From Rubellimicrobium sp. (GTDB lineage Bacteria > Pseudomonadota > Alphaproteobacteria > Rhodobacterales > Rhodobacteraceae): DNA of 46,616 bases. Position 1 is the stretch's first letter. The number at the start of each line of letters is the position of its first letter. Positions 17,373 to 24,063 of this stretch are shown here, piece after piece. The notes under the pieces were generated by a model, which saw nothing but the letters and a program-made list of their open reading frames with translations, was not told where the DNA came from and did no database searches. The stretch lies in contig JACFNP010000028.1 in the NCBI GenBank assembly GCA_019454835.1, forward strand, positions 1 to 46,616, given 5' to 3'. Made by a program: the position numbers and the translations under genes.

Positions 17373-17999
17373 TCAGCGCGCGGCATCCGGAGGCAGCAAT
17401 CCCTCGGCGACCAGCCGCGCGGCCCAGCCGGGCGCATCCTCGAACAGATGCGCCTTCCAGCCGCGCGCAAGAGCGGCGGCGATGTTGTCCTCGTTGTCGT
17501 CGACGAACAGCAGCGCATCCCCGGCAAGGCCGGTCATCCGTTCGACCATCTCGTAGATGCGCGGCGCAGGTTTCATCACCCCGTGTTCGCCCGACACCAC
17601 CGCGCCGTCGAATTCGTTGAAGAAATCGTAGCGGGTGCGCGCATAGGCGAAACTTTCGCGCCCGAAGTTGGTCAGCGCATAGACCGGCACCCCGCGCGCC
17701 CGCAGCGCCCGCATCAGCCGCACCGAATGGTCGATGGCCGGGCTGGCCATCTCGAACCAGCGGTCGTGCCAGAGCCGGATCGCGTCGGCCCATTCGGGAT
17801 GCGCCTCGGCCCGTGCCTGCACGGTTTCGCGCCAGGGGTCGCCGTTGTCGATGCCGATGTTCATGCCTTCGAGATCGACCTCGGCGAACAGGCGCGCCCG
17901 CGCCTCGGGGCCGATCTCGCGGTCGTAGAAGCCCTGCGGGTCCCAGTGGATCAGGACCCGCCCGATGTCGTGGACGACGGCGCGCGGCGGGCTGGTCAT
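17373..17999 (-). CDS. HAD-family hydrolase (sEH-N/YihX-like phosphatase)
   Basis: A 208-residue cytoplasmic phosphatase-like protein. HAD motifs are visible in order: nucleophile aspartate in VVHDIGRVLIHWDP (motif I, with the usual Phe before Asp replaced by His), VYALTNFG (motif II), lysine in GVMKPAPRIYE (motif III) and FVDDNEDNIAAA (motif IV). The helical cap between motifs I and II is of the small C1 type. Its start overlaps the fghA stop (ATGA), so it is translated with S-formylglutathione hydrolase. Whether it has a role in one-carbon metabolism is unknown; a phosphosugar or 2-haloacid substrate is equally possible. Confidence 0.85.
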   Translation of the reverse strand: MTSPPRAVVHDIGRVLIHWDPQGFYDREIGPEARARLFAEVDLEGMNIGIDNGDPWRETVQARAEAHPEWADAIRLWHDRWFEMASPAIDHSVRLMRALRARGVPVYALTNFGRESFAYARTRYDFFNEFDGAVVSGEHGVMKPAPRIYEMVERMTGLAGDALLFVDDNEDNIAAALARGWKAHLFEDAPGWAARLVAEGLLPPDAAR

Positions 18000-18826
18000 C
18001 TCCAGAGCGCCTCGGCGTGGAAGGTGACGTGATCCTCGACGAAGCTGCTCACGAAGAAATAGTCGTGCCCGTAGCCGGGTTGCAGCCGCATTGTCGCGGG
18101 CTGGCGGCGCTGGGCGATGGCGCTGGCCATGGCGGCGGTGCCCAGCTTGTCCGAGAACGGATCGTCGGTGCCGGTGTCGATCAGCACCGGCCCGGCGAAA
18201 TGCCCCGCGAACATCAGCACCGAGGCATCATGCGCGTGCCATTTCGATTCGTCCGCGCCCAGATAGGCGGTGAACTGCTTGCGGCCCCAGTCGCTGGCCA
18301 TCGGGTTGCAGATCGGCGCGAAGGCCGACACCGACCGGAACCGCCCCGGCAGCGACAGCGCCAGCGTCAGCGCGCCGTGGCCGCCCATCGAATGGCCGGT
18401 GATCGCCTGGCGGTCGGCATCGACGGCGAAATTGCGGGTGACGAGATCGGGCAGCTCCTCGGCCACATAATCCCACATGCGGTAATGCGGCGCCCAGGGC
18501 GATTCGGTGGCGTTGACGTAGAAACCCGCGCCCTGCCCCAGATCGAAGGCCGGATCGTCGGCCACCCCCTCGCCGCGCGGCGAGGTGTCGGGGAATACCA
18601 GCGCGATGCCCTGTTCGGCGGCCCAGCGCTGCGCGCCCGCCTTCACCATGGCGTTTTCATGGGTGCAGGTCAGGCCGGACAGGAACCACAGCACCGGCAC
18701 CGGGCCGTCGCGCGCTTCCTCGGGCAGGAACAGGCCGAAGGTCATGTCGGTGCCGGTCGCGCGCGAGGGATGCGTGTAGACGCCCTGCACGCCGCCGAAA
18801 CACTTGCTCTCGCTGATGGTCCGCAT
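17996..18826 (-). CDS. fghA: S-formylglutathione hydrolase
   Basis: Hydrolyses S-formylglutathione to formate and glutathione, the second step of glutathione-dependent formaldehyde oxidation. The 276-residue protein is an esterase-D type enzyme. The nucleophile is in ITGHSMGGHGALT, the acid in LIDTGTDDPF and the histidine in PGYGHDYFFVSSF. The N-terminal QGVYTHPS and PVPVLWFLSGLTCTHENAM are family hallmarks. Start at MRTISESKCFGG with a GGAGAA site; the upstream ATG at 18871 lacks one. Near adhC (first step), with mbfA and repeat R3 between them. Also called FrmB in E. coli. Confidence 0.95.
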   Translation of the reverse strand: MRTISESKCFGGVQGVYTHPSRATGTDMTFGLFLPEEARDGPVPVLWFLSGLTCTHENAMVKAGAQRWAAEQGIALVFPDTSPRGEGVADDPAFDLGQGAGFYVNATESPWAPHYRMWDYVAEELPDLVTRNFAVDADRQAITGHSMGGHGALTLALSLPGRFRSVSAFAPICNPMASDWGRKQFTAYLGADESKWHAHDASVLMFAGHFAGPVLIDTGTDDPFSDKLGTAAMASAIAQRRQPATMRLQPGYGHDYFFVSSFVEDHVTFHAEALWR

Positions 18827-18925
18827 GATCTTCTCCACCTGTTGCCGACGGGCGAGCCATGCCATGCGCACCGGCGCAGGGCAACGCCTGCGGCCCCGGC
18901 GTCCGGTGCAATCAGGGGAACCGCC

Positions 18926-19015
18926 CCGTCATTGCGAGGAGCCGCAGGCGACGAAGCAACCCCGATGTTGTATGTGAGCGGTCGGGGTTGCTTCGGCTGC
19001 GCCTCGCAATGACGG
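18926..19015 (-). repeat. Palindromic repeat R3 (reverse orientation)
   Basis: Left arm long with swapped mini-stem GCC-GCA-GGC, right arm short with GGC-GCA-GCC. Flank B (GGTTTGC...) follows the right end. A second partial right end (CCTCGCGGGTGACGG then GATTTGCGGGGC, about 19036-19060) lies just beyond, a nested remnant of another copy. Located between mbfA and fghA. Confidence 0.88.
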
Positions 19016-19070
19016 GGTTTGCTGGCCCCGGCGCCTCGCGGGTGACGGGATTTGCGGGGCGCCGGATGCT

Positions 19071-20048
19071 CTATCCGGCGCCGATCAGCACGCCTGCCGC
19101 AAAGACCAGCGCGCCGCCGAGCACGACCTGCACCGTGGCGCGCAGGAACGGGGTCTCCATGAAGCGGTTCTGTATCCAGGCGATGGCCCAGAGTTCGACG
19201 AAGACGATGACCATTGCCAGCGCCGTCGCGGTCCAGAAATCCGGGATCAGATAGGGCAAGGCATGGCCCAGCCCGCCGATGGCGGTCATCACCCCGCTGG
19301 CCAGCCCGCGTTTCAGCGGACTGCCGCGCCCCGAGATCACGCCGTCGTCATGGGTCGCCTCGGTGAAGCCCATGGAAATGCCCGCACCGATGGCGGCGGC
19401 CAGCCCGACAAGCAGCGTCGTATGCGTGTTGTGGGTCGCAAAGGCGGTGGCGAAGATCGGCGCGAGCGTGCTGACGGAACCGTCCATCAGCCCGGCAAGC
19501 CCCGGCTGCACCCATGTCAGGATGAACTGGCGGTAGGCGGCGCGTTCCTCTTCCTTGCCCTCGTCGCTGGCCCGGACTCCGGCGGTCAGTTCCTCGGCAC
19601 GGCGCTCGTGGCCGGATTCGGCCTGCGCCAGATCGCCCAGCAGCTTGCGCGTCGCCGCGTCCTGCGTGTTCTGCGCCGCGCGGGTGTAGAAGGCCTGCGC
19701 CTGCCGCTCCATCTCGGCCGCCTCGTCGCGCATCCGTTCGAGCGACAGGTTCGCGGTCAGCCAGACGGGATTGCGCGCGTAGTAACCGGCGACATGCTCG
19801 CGGCGGATCAGGGGGATCACCTCGCCGAAACGCAGCCGGTGCAGGTTGATGAGCGCCTGCCGGTGGCCGTCCTCTTCCTCGGCCATGCCGTCGAAGATGG
19901 TGGCCGATTCGGGGTAATCGGCCCGCAGCCGTTCGGCCAACGTGCGATAGATGCGGGCGTCGTCCTCTTCGGACGACACCGCGAGGGCAAGGATTTCCTG
20001 CTCGGACAGGTCCGAAAACCGCCGCCGCGACGACAAGGCCGGGAGCAT
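19071..20048 (-). CDS. mbfA: MbfA-type membrane ferritin / VIT1 iron exporter
   Basis: Two-domain protein of 325 residues. Residues 1 to about 150 are a ferritin/rubrerythrin-like di-iron helical bundle (SSEEDDARIYRTLAERL, MAEEEDGHRQAL, EMERQAQAFYTRAAQ, LAQAESGHERRAEEL supply the Glu/His ligands). From about residue 165 follows a CCC1/VIT1-type transporter domain (PGLAGLMDGSVSTLAPIFA, GISMGFTEATHDDG) with about five helices. The family exports iron and protects against iron/peroxide stress in Bradyrhizobium and Agrobacterium, where Irr controls it; no Irr box was recognised here. It starts 21 bp after adhC with an AAGGAGG site, so it is probably co-transcribed with it. Confidence 0.9.
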   Translation of the reverse strand: MLPALSSRRRFSDLSEQEILALAVSSEEDDARIYRTLAERLRADYPESATIFDGMAEEEDGHRQALINLHRLRFGEVIPLIRREHVAGYYARNPVWLTANLSLERMRDEAAEMERQAQAFYTRAAQNTQDAATRKLLGDLAQAESGHERRAEELTAGVRASDEGKEEERAAYRQFILTWVQPGLAGLMDGSVSTLAPIFATAFATHNTHTTLLVGLAAAIGAGISMGFTEATHDDGVISGRGSPLKRGLASGVMTAIGGLGHALPYLIPDFWTATALAMVIVFVELWAIAWIQNRFMETPFLRATVQVVLGGALVFAAGVLIGAG

Positions 20049-20069
20049 GGTCGCCTCCTTCGCGCTGCC

Positions 20070-21200
20070 CTAGAAGATCACGACCGAGCGGATCGACTTG
20101 CCCTGGTTCATCAGGTCGAACCCCTTGTTGATGTCTTCGAGCGGCATGGTGTGGGTAATCATCGGGTCGATCTCGATCTTGCCGTCCATATACCAGTCGA
20201 CGATCTTCGGCACATCGGTGCGGCCCTTGGCCCCGCCGAATGCCGTGCCCTTCCACACCCGCCCGGTGACGAGCTGGAAGGGCCGGGTGCTGATCTCGGC
20301 CCCGGCGGGAGCCACGCCGATCACCGTGGACACCCCCCAGCCGCGATGCGCCGATTCCAGCGCCTGGCGCATCACCGTCACGTTGCCGGTGCAGTCGAAG
20401 GTGTAATCCGCGCCGCCGATCATGTCACCGCGCCGTTTCGTCATGTTGACGATATGCGACACCACGTCGCCGTCGATTTCCGTCGGGTTGACGAAATGGG
20501 TCATGCCGAAGCGTTCGCCCCATTCCTTCTTGGCGTTGTTCAGATCGACGCCGATGATCATGTCGGCCCCGGCCAGCCGCAGGCCCTGGATCACGTTCAG
20601 CCCGATGCCGCCCAGCCCGAACACCGCCGCCGTGGCGCCGATTTCCACCCTGGCGGTGTTGATGACCGCGCCGATGCCGGTGGTGACGCCGCAGCCGATG
20701 TAGCAGATCTTGTCGAAAGGCGCGTCCTCGCGCACCTTGGCTACGGCGATTTCCGGCAGCACCGTGTGGTTGGCGAAGGTCGAGCAGCCCATGTAATGCA
20801 GGATCGGCGTGCCATCGAGCATCGAAAACCGCGAGGTGCCGTCCGGCATCAGCCCCTGTCCCTGCGTGGCGCGGATCGCGGTGCAGAGATTGGTCTTGCC
20901 CGAGGTGCAGGAGGCGCATTCGCGGCATTCGGGGGTATAGAGCGGGATCACATGATCGCCCGGCTTCACCGAGGTCACGCCTTCGCCGACCTCAAGCACC
21001 ACGCCCGCGCCTTCGTGGCCAAGGATCGCCGGGAACAGCCCCTCGGGATCGGCGCCCGAGAGGGTGAATTCGTCGGTGTGGCAGATGCCGGTGGCCTTCA
21101 CCTCGATGAGCACCTCGCCTGCCTTGGGGCCGTCGAGATTCACCTCCATGATTTCCAGCGGCTTTCCGGCCTCAAGGGCCACGGCGGCACGGGTGCGCAT
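20070..21200 (-). CDS. adhC: S-(hydroxymethyl)glutathione dehydrogenase / class III alcohol dehydrogenase
   Basis: Zinc- and NAD-dependent enzyme that oxidises S-hydroxymethylglutathione (formaldehyde plus GSH) to S-formylglutathione; it also reduces S-nitrosoglutathione. The 376-residue product has the catalytic-zinc segments [16 protein letters not shown] and [16 protein letters not shown]. The structural zinc loop is [15 protein letters not shown]. The Rossmann motif is [22 protein letters not shown] and class [15 protein letters not shown] residues are seen. Start at [17 protein letters not shown] with a GGAGAGA site. First gene of a minus-strand run with mbfA and, after R3, fghA. Also known as frmA/flhA. 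Confidence 0.96.
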   Translation of the reverse strand: MRTRAAVALEAGKPLEIMEVNLDGPKAGEVLIEVKATGICHTDEFTLSGADPEGLFPAILGHEGAGVVLEVGEGVTSVKPGDHVIPLYTPECRECASCTSGKTNLCTAIRATQGQGLMPDGTSRFSMLDGTPILHYMGCSTFANHTVLPEIAVAKVREDAPFDKICYIGCGVTTGIGAVINTARVEIGATAAVFGLGGIGLNVIQGLRLAGADMIIGVDLNNAKKEWGERFGMTHFVNPTEIDGDVVSHIVNMTKRRGDMIGGADYTFDCTGNVTVMRQALESAHRGWGVSTVIGVAPAGAEISTRPFQLVTGRVWKGTAFGGAKGRTDVPKIVDWYMDGKIEIDPMITHTMPLEDINKGFDLMNQGKSIRSVVIF

Positions 21201-21302
21201 ATGTCTCTCCATCCTCACGGTCGCGCGCAGGCTGGCCGAAACCGGGCGCGGATTCAACCGCCAACGGCCGGTGATGCAGGGCAATCGGGCGAACCGGATA
21301 TT

Positions 21303-21393
21303 CCGTCATTGCGAGGAGGCGCAGCCGACGAAGCAACCCCGATGTCGTGTGTGAGCGGTCGGGGTTGCTTCGCCTTGCGGCCCGCAATGACGG
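21303..21393 (-). repeat. Palindromic repeat R4 (reverse orientation)
   Basis: Left arm long (GGC-GCA-GCC). The right arm is diverged, with a GCC-GCAA-GGC tetraloop mini-stem. A full GGGCAATCGGGCG flank precedes it at 21279. It occupies much of the 280-bp gap between divergent adhC and the first I78 gene. Confidence 0.87.
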
Positions 21394-21480
21394 GACATGC
21401 GACGGCGCCCGTCCGCCAAATCTGCGTGAGCCACGACCGGAGCAGTTGCCAGCGCATCCGGGCCATGGCTATGAGGGGGC

Positions 21481-21783
21481 ATGAAACCGATCCTGACCCT
21501 GCTTCTTCCTGTTGCCCTTGCCGCGCTGGGTGCCTGTTCGGACACCGGCGGCGGCGCCACGGGCGGGCCGCCCTCGGCCGACAACGACCTCTGCCTCGCC
21601 TCGACCTGGCGCGGCCGCTTCATCGGTACCACGCGCGAACAGGCGAATTTCGAGATCGGGCCGCTGATCCGCGAAGGCAAGGCGCGCATCGTCGAATCCG
21701 GTCAGGCACGACCGGAACGCCCCGACCGCCTGACCTTCGAGATGGGCCGCGACGGCACGGTTGCCCGGATTTCCTGTGGTTAG
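21481..21783 (+). CDS. I78-family inhibitor-like lipoprotein (copy 1)
   Basis: A 100-residue secreted lipoprotein. The signal peptide MKPILTLLLPVALAALGAC ends in a lipobox with the lipidated Cys at residue 19. The mature part is linker then NDLCLASTWRGRFIGTTREQA ... RPERPDRLTFEMGRDGTVARISCG. The spaced Cys pair (in DLC and the terminal SCG), the VG/IG segment and the RPxRLxxxxxxDGxVxRIxCG tail fit the I78 family of small serine-peptidase inhibitors. Its end overlaps copy 2 by 8 bp. Copies 1/2 and 3/4 form two overlapping pairs. The target peptidase is unknown. The N-terminal part of this copy is the least typical (LAST in place of GAA). Confidence 0.78.
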   Translation: MKPILTLLLPVALAALGACSDTGGGATGGPPSADNDLCLASTWRGRFIGTTREQANFEIGPLIREGKARIVESGQARPERPDRLTFEMGRDGTVARISCG

Positions 21784-22072
21784 GCTGGCCGCGCTGCTGC
21801 TGCCGCTGCTGCTGTCGGGATGTCTGGTCGTGCCGATCGTCATCGACGGCCCGGCGCCATGGGCCGACCCGAACGCGCCGCCCGCGCCCTATGGCAAATG
21901 CGGCGCGGCCAGCGTGCAGCAACATGTCGGCCAGCCCTACGAACTGCTGCGTTTCCCGGTCGGCACGCGGGTCCATGCGACCGGCACCGCGCCGGGCGGC
22001 GATTTCGACGACGGGCGGCTGAATGTCGATGTCGAACCCACCGGCCTCGTGACCCGCATCTGGTGCGGCTGA
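21776..22072 (+). CDS. I78-family inhibitor-like lipoprotein (copy 2)
   Basis: A 98-residue lipoprotein starting at a GTG (21776) that overlaps the end of copy 1. The product begins VRLAALLLPLLLSGC, a signal peptide with lipobox LSGC. A TTG at 21761 is an alternative but would put extra residues before the signal. The mature domain CGAASVQQHVGQPYELLRF ... DGRLNVDVEPTGLVTRIWCG is a typical I78 core: CGA, VGQP, GTR, RLN-V-V, G-V-RI-CG. Predicted to be exported and membrane-tethered. It is followed by repeat R5, which separates the two gene pairs. Confidence 0.8.
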   Translation: MVRLAALLLPLLLSGCLVVPIVIDGPAPWADPNAPPAPYGKCGAASVQQHVGQPYELLRFPVGTRVHATGTAPGGDFDDGRLNVDVEPTGLVTRIWCG

Positions 22073-22124
22073 GGCGGGCGTGACGCCGCTGCGCGGGTTG
22101 GCGCGGCATCACCGCCCGCAAAGC

Positions 22125-22214
22125 CCGTCATTGCGAGGCGAAGCCGAAGCAACCCCGACCGCTCTCGCATGACCTTCGAGGTTGCTTCGTCGGCTGCGCC
22201 TCCTCGCAATGACG
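22125..22214 (+). repeat. Palindromic repeat R5 (forward orientation)
   Basis: Left arm short (GGC-GAA-GCC), right arm long (GGC-GCA-GCC). The right tip is mutated (GACGAAA). Flank B (CGCCCGCAAAG) is on the left and flank A (CGCCCGATGGCCC, inverted) on the right. It lies between I78 copies 2 and 3. Confidence 0.87.
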
Positions 22215-22295
22215 AAAATATCCCGTGCGCCCGATGGCCCTGCGTCATGCGCGAAACGTCTTGCGCGTCGGGGCAAAGAGGCGCAGCATCGGGGC

Positions 22296-22568
22296 ATGAA
22301 ACAACTTGTCCTCGCGTTTGTCGCCCCGCTCGCCCTTGCCGCCTGTGTTGCCGGGGAACCCGCTGCCGTGGCCGATGAAGACACCTGCGGCGCTGCGGCG
22401 CTGGAACATCTGGTCGGCCAGCCGCAGTCGGTGCTCGACGGCATGACCTTCCCGGACGGCACCCGCATCCTGCCGCCCGGCGCGCCGATGACCATGGATT
22501 TCCGCCCCGACCGGCTGAACATCTTCATCGGCGAGGACGGGCTGATCGAACGGTTGCAGTGCGTCTGA
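22296..22568 (+). CDS. I78-family inhibitor-like lipoprotein (copy 3)
   Basis: A 90-residue lipoprotein, MKQLVLAFVAPLALAAC, with a lipobox Cys at residue 17. The mature domain TCGAAALEHLVGQPQSVLD ... PDGTRILPPGAPMTMDFRPDRLNIFIGEDGLIERLQCV is the most canonical I78 sequence of the four, including the RILPPG reactive-loop region and DFRPDRLN. The bases before its ATG (GGGGCATGAAAC) repeat those before copy 1, which suggests that the 1/2 and 3/4 pairs arose by duplication. It overlaps copy 4 by 10 bp. Confidence 0.85.
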   Translation: MKQLVLAFVAPLALAACVAGEPAAVADEDTCGAAALEHLVGQPQSVLDGMTFPDGTRILPPGAPMTMDFRPDRLNIFIGEDGLIERLQCV

Positions 22569-22861
22569 AGGCGCTCGCGCCGCTGATTCTGCTGGCGGGT
22601 TGCGCGACGGCGCCCCTGCCGCCGCCGGAGCCGCAGGCGGCAGCCGACACCTGCGGCGCCACCGCCCTTGCCGGGCTGGTCGGACAACCGGCGACGGCGC
22701 TGGAACGCCAGCTCATCATGCGCCCGGTGCGGCTGGTGCGCGGCGCGGCGCAGGCGACCCGGCCCGAACGCCTGACCTTCCACATCGCCACCCCGCCCGG
22801 CACGCCCGAGGACGCGCCGCCGCGCCTGGCCGAACGCATCATCGCGGTCGGCTGCGGCTGA
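22559..22861 (+). CDS. I78-family inhibitor-like lipoprotein (copy 4)
   Basis: A 100-residue product from a GTG start at 22559, inside the end of copy 3. It begins VRLKALAPLILLAGC, a short signal peptide with lipobox LAGC. The mature part has ADTCGATALAGLVGQPATALE, closely like copy 3, then RPERLTFHIATPPGTPEDAPPRLAERIIAVGCG. A proline-rich insert replaces the normal turn before the C-terminal strand, and the reactive-loop part is diverged. It keeps the Cys pair. It may therefore be a changed-specificity or decaying copy. Confidence 0.75.
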   Translation: MRLKALAPLILLAGCATAPLPPPEPQAAADTCGATALAGLVGQPATALERQLIMRPVRLVRGAAQATRPERLTFHIATPPGTPEDAPPRLAERIIAVGCG

Positions 22862-22902
22862 TCGCGCTTGCCTTGCGCGGCGCTTGTGGCAAGACTTTCG
22901 CC

Positions 22903-23244
22903 ATGGCGCTGCTTCCCGTAACTCCTCCGCATCGTTCGCTGCCTGAGGTGGTGTCGTTCCATCGCACCGAACTCGGGCCGATCCTGAACGTCTATGGCCG
23001 CATGGTTGCGGCGGGCGAATGGCGCGACTATGCCATCGCCGCGCTGCCCGACGTGGCCGTGTTCTCGATCTTCCGCCGCGCTGCCGAACATCCGCTGTTC
23101 CGGGTGGAAAAGCGCCCCGCCCTGCGGCTGCGGCAGGGGCAATATGCGGTGATCGGCGCGCAGGGGCAGGTGCTGCGGCGCGGCCACGATCTGCGGCAGG
23201 TGCTGCGCGTGTTCGACGCGCGCCGCCTGCATGTGGTGGATTAG
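22903..23244 (+). CDS. DUF2794 family protein
   Basis: A 113-residue soluble protein of unknown function, highly conserved in alphaproteobacteria. Diagnostic stretches are FHRTELGPILNVYGRMVAAGEWRDYAI, LPDVAVFSIFRRAAEHPLFRVEKRP, RLRQGQYAVIGAQGQVLRRGHDL and RQVLRVFDARRLHVVD. Start at the ATG at 22903; a longer frame upstream overlaps copy 4 and has no support. No function should be assigned. It ends 1 bp from the stop of the convergent NlpC/P60 gene. Confidence 0.88.
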   Translation: MALLPVTPPHRSLPEVVSFHRTELGPILNVYGRMVAAGEWRDYAIAALPDVAVFSIFRRAAEHPLFRVEKRPALRLRQGQYAVIGAQGQVLRRGHDLRQVLRVFDARRLHVVD

Positions 23245-23245
23245 G

Positions 23246-24061
23246 CTACAGCCGCTTGCGTGCCGTCACCTCGCCGCCGCCCAGCCCCTTGATGCGCAAT
23301 TCGGCGGATTGCAGCGGCTCGTAAACCACCGCCATGTGATGACCGCTGGCATGGATCAGGGTGTCCTCGTCCACCACCAGCCCGACATGGCCCTTCCAGA
23401 ACCAGATGTCGCCACGGCGCGGCGGGGCGTAGGTCTCGCGGCCCAGCGCGGCCTCCTGCAGGTCGCTGTCGCCGGGGCAGGCGATGTCGCAGGCCAGATG
23501 CGCGGCCTGCACCAGACCCGAACAGTCGATGCCGATGATCGAGTTGCCGCCCCACAGATAGGGCGCACCAAAGAACAGTTGCGCCACCGTCACCGGGTCA
23601 TTCAGAGGCCGGTCCAGCGGGCGCAGGTGCTTTTTCGGGATGAAGCCCTGCGCGGTCTCCCAGAAGTGGCGGCATTCGTTCAGCACCGTGATGCGGGCGC
23701 CGAAGGACAGATGCGCGATGTCGCGGGATTTCAGGTTCTCGCCCTCGAACATGATCGTGGCGGGCACGGCGACGCGATGGGTGGCAGGGTCGGGGCCGCC
23801 CAGCGCCGCGCTTTCGACATAGCCGACATAGCCGTCGCGCGCGGCGCGCACGAAGGCCCAGCCGTCGTGATGTTCGTAGACCGTCACCCCCTCGCCCCAC
23901 AGAAGCTGCCGGTCGCGCATCGCTCCCGGTGCCGGGCGCAGGTCCTCGACCGGGCGCAGGATGCGGGCGGGGTCGCCTGCGGTGAACCTCTGTGCCGTGA
24001 CCTGGCCTTGCAGGGCAATGTCGGCGACGCGGCCGTTGGCGGGGGTCAGGCGGCGGTCCAT
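23246..24061 (-). CDS. C40 (NlpC/P60) peptidase with SH3b-like N-terminus, YkfC-like
   Basis: A 271-residue peptidase without a signal peptide. Residues about 30-150 look like two SH3b-type modules (VEDLRPAPGAMRDRQLLWGEGVTVYEHHDGWAFVRA; then YVGYVESAALG). The catalytic domain has FFGAPYLWGGNSIIGIDCSGLVQ (Cys), KGHVGLVVDEDTLIHASG (His) and a third polar residue after it. This organisation matches the YkfC group that cuts the gamma-D-Glu-diaminopimelate bond of released murein peptides in the cytoplasm. It is 2 bp after the leucyl aminopeptidase gene, so the two probably act in sequence on wall peptides; that pathway role is inferred. Confidence 0.87.
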   Translation of the reverse strand: MDRRLTPANGRVADIALQGQVTAQRFTAGDPARILRPVEDLRPAPGAMRDRQLLWGEGVTVYEHHDGWAFVRAARDGYVGYVESAALGGPDPATHRVAVPATIMFEGENLKSRDIAHLSFGARITVLNECRHFWETAQGFIPKKHLRPLDRPLNDPVTVAQLFFGAPYLWGGNSIIGIDCSGLVQAAHLACDIACPGDSDLQEAALGRETYAPPRRGDIWFWKGHVGLVVDEDTLIHASGHHMAVVYEPLQSAELRIKGLGGGEVTARKRL

Positions 24062-24063
24062 GG

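Noticed and set aside
19263..22022. 919-codon open plus-strand frame across mbfA and adhC
   Set aside because: Antisense shadow of two clear genes; it even runs through repeat R4 and the first I78 genes in another frame.
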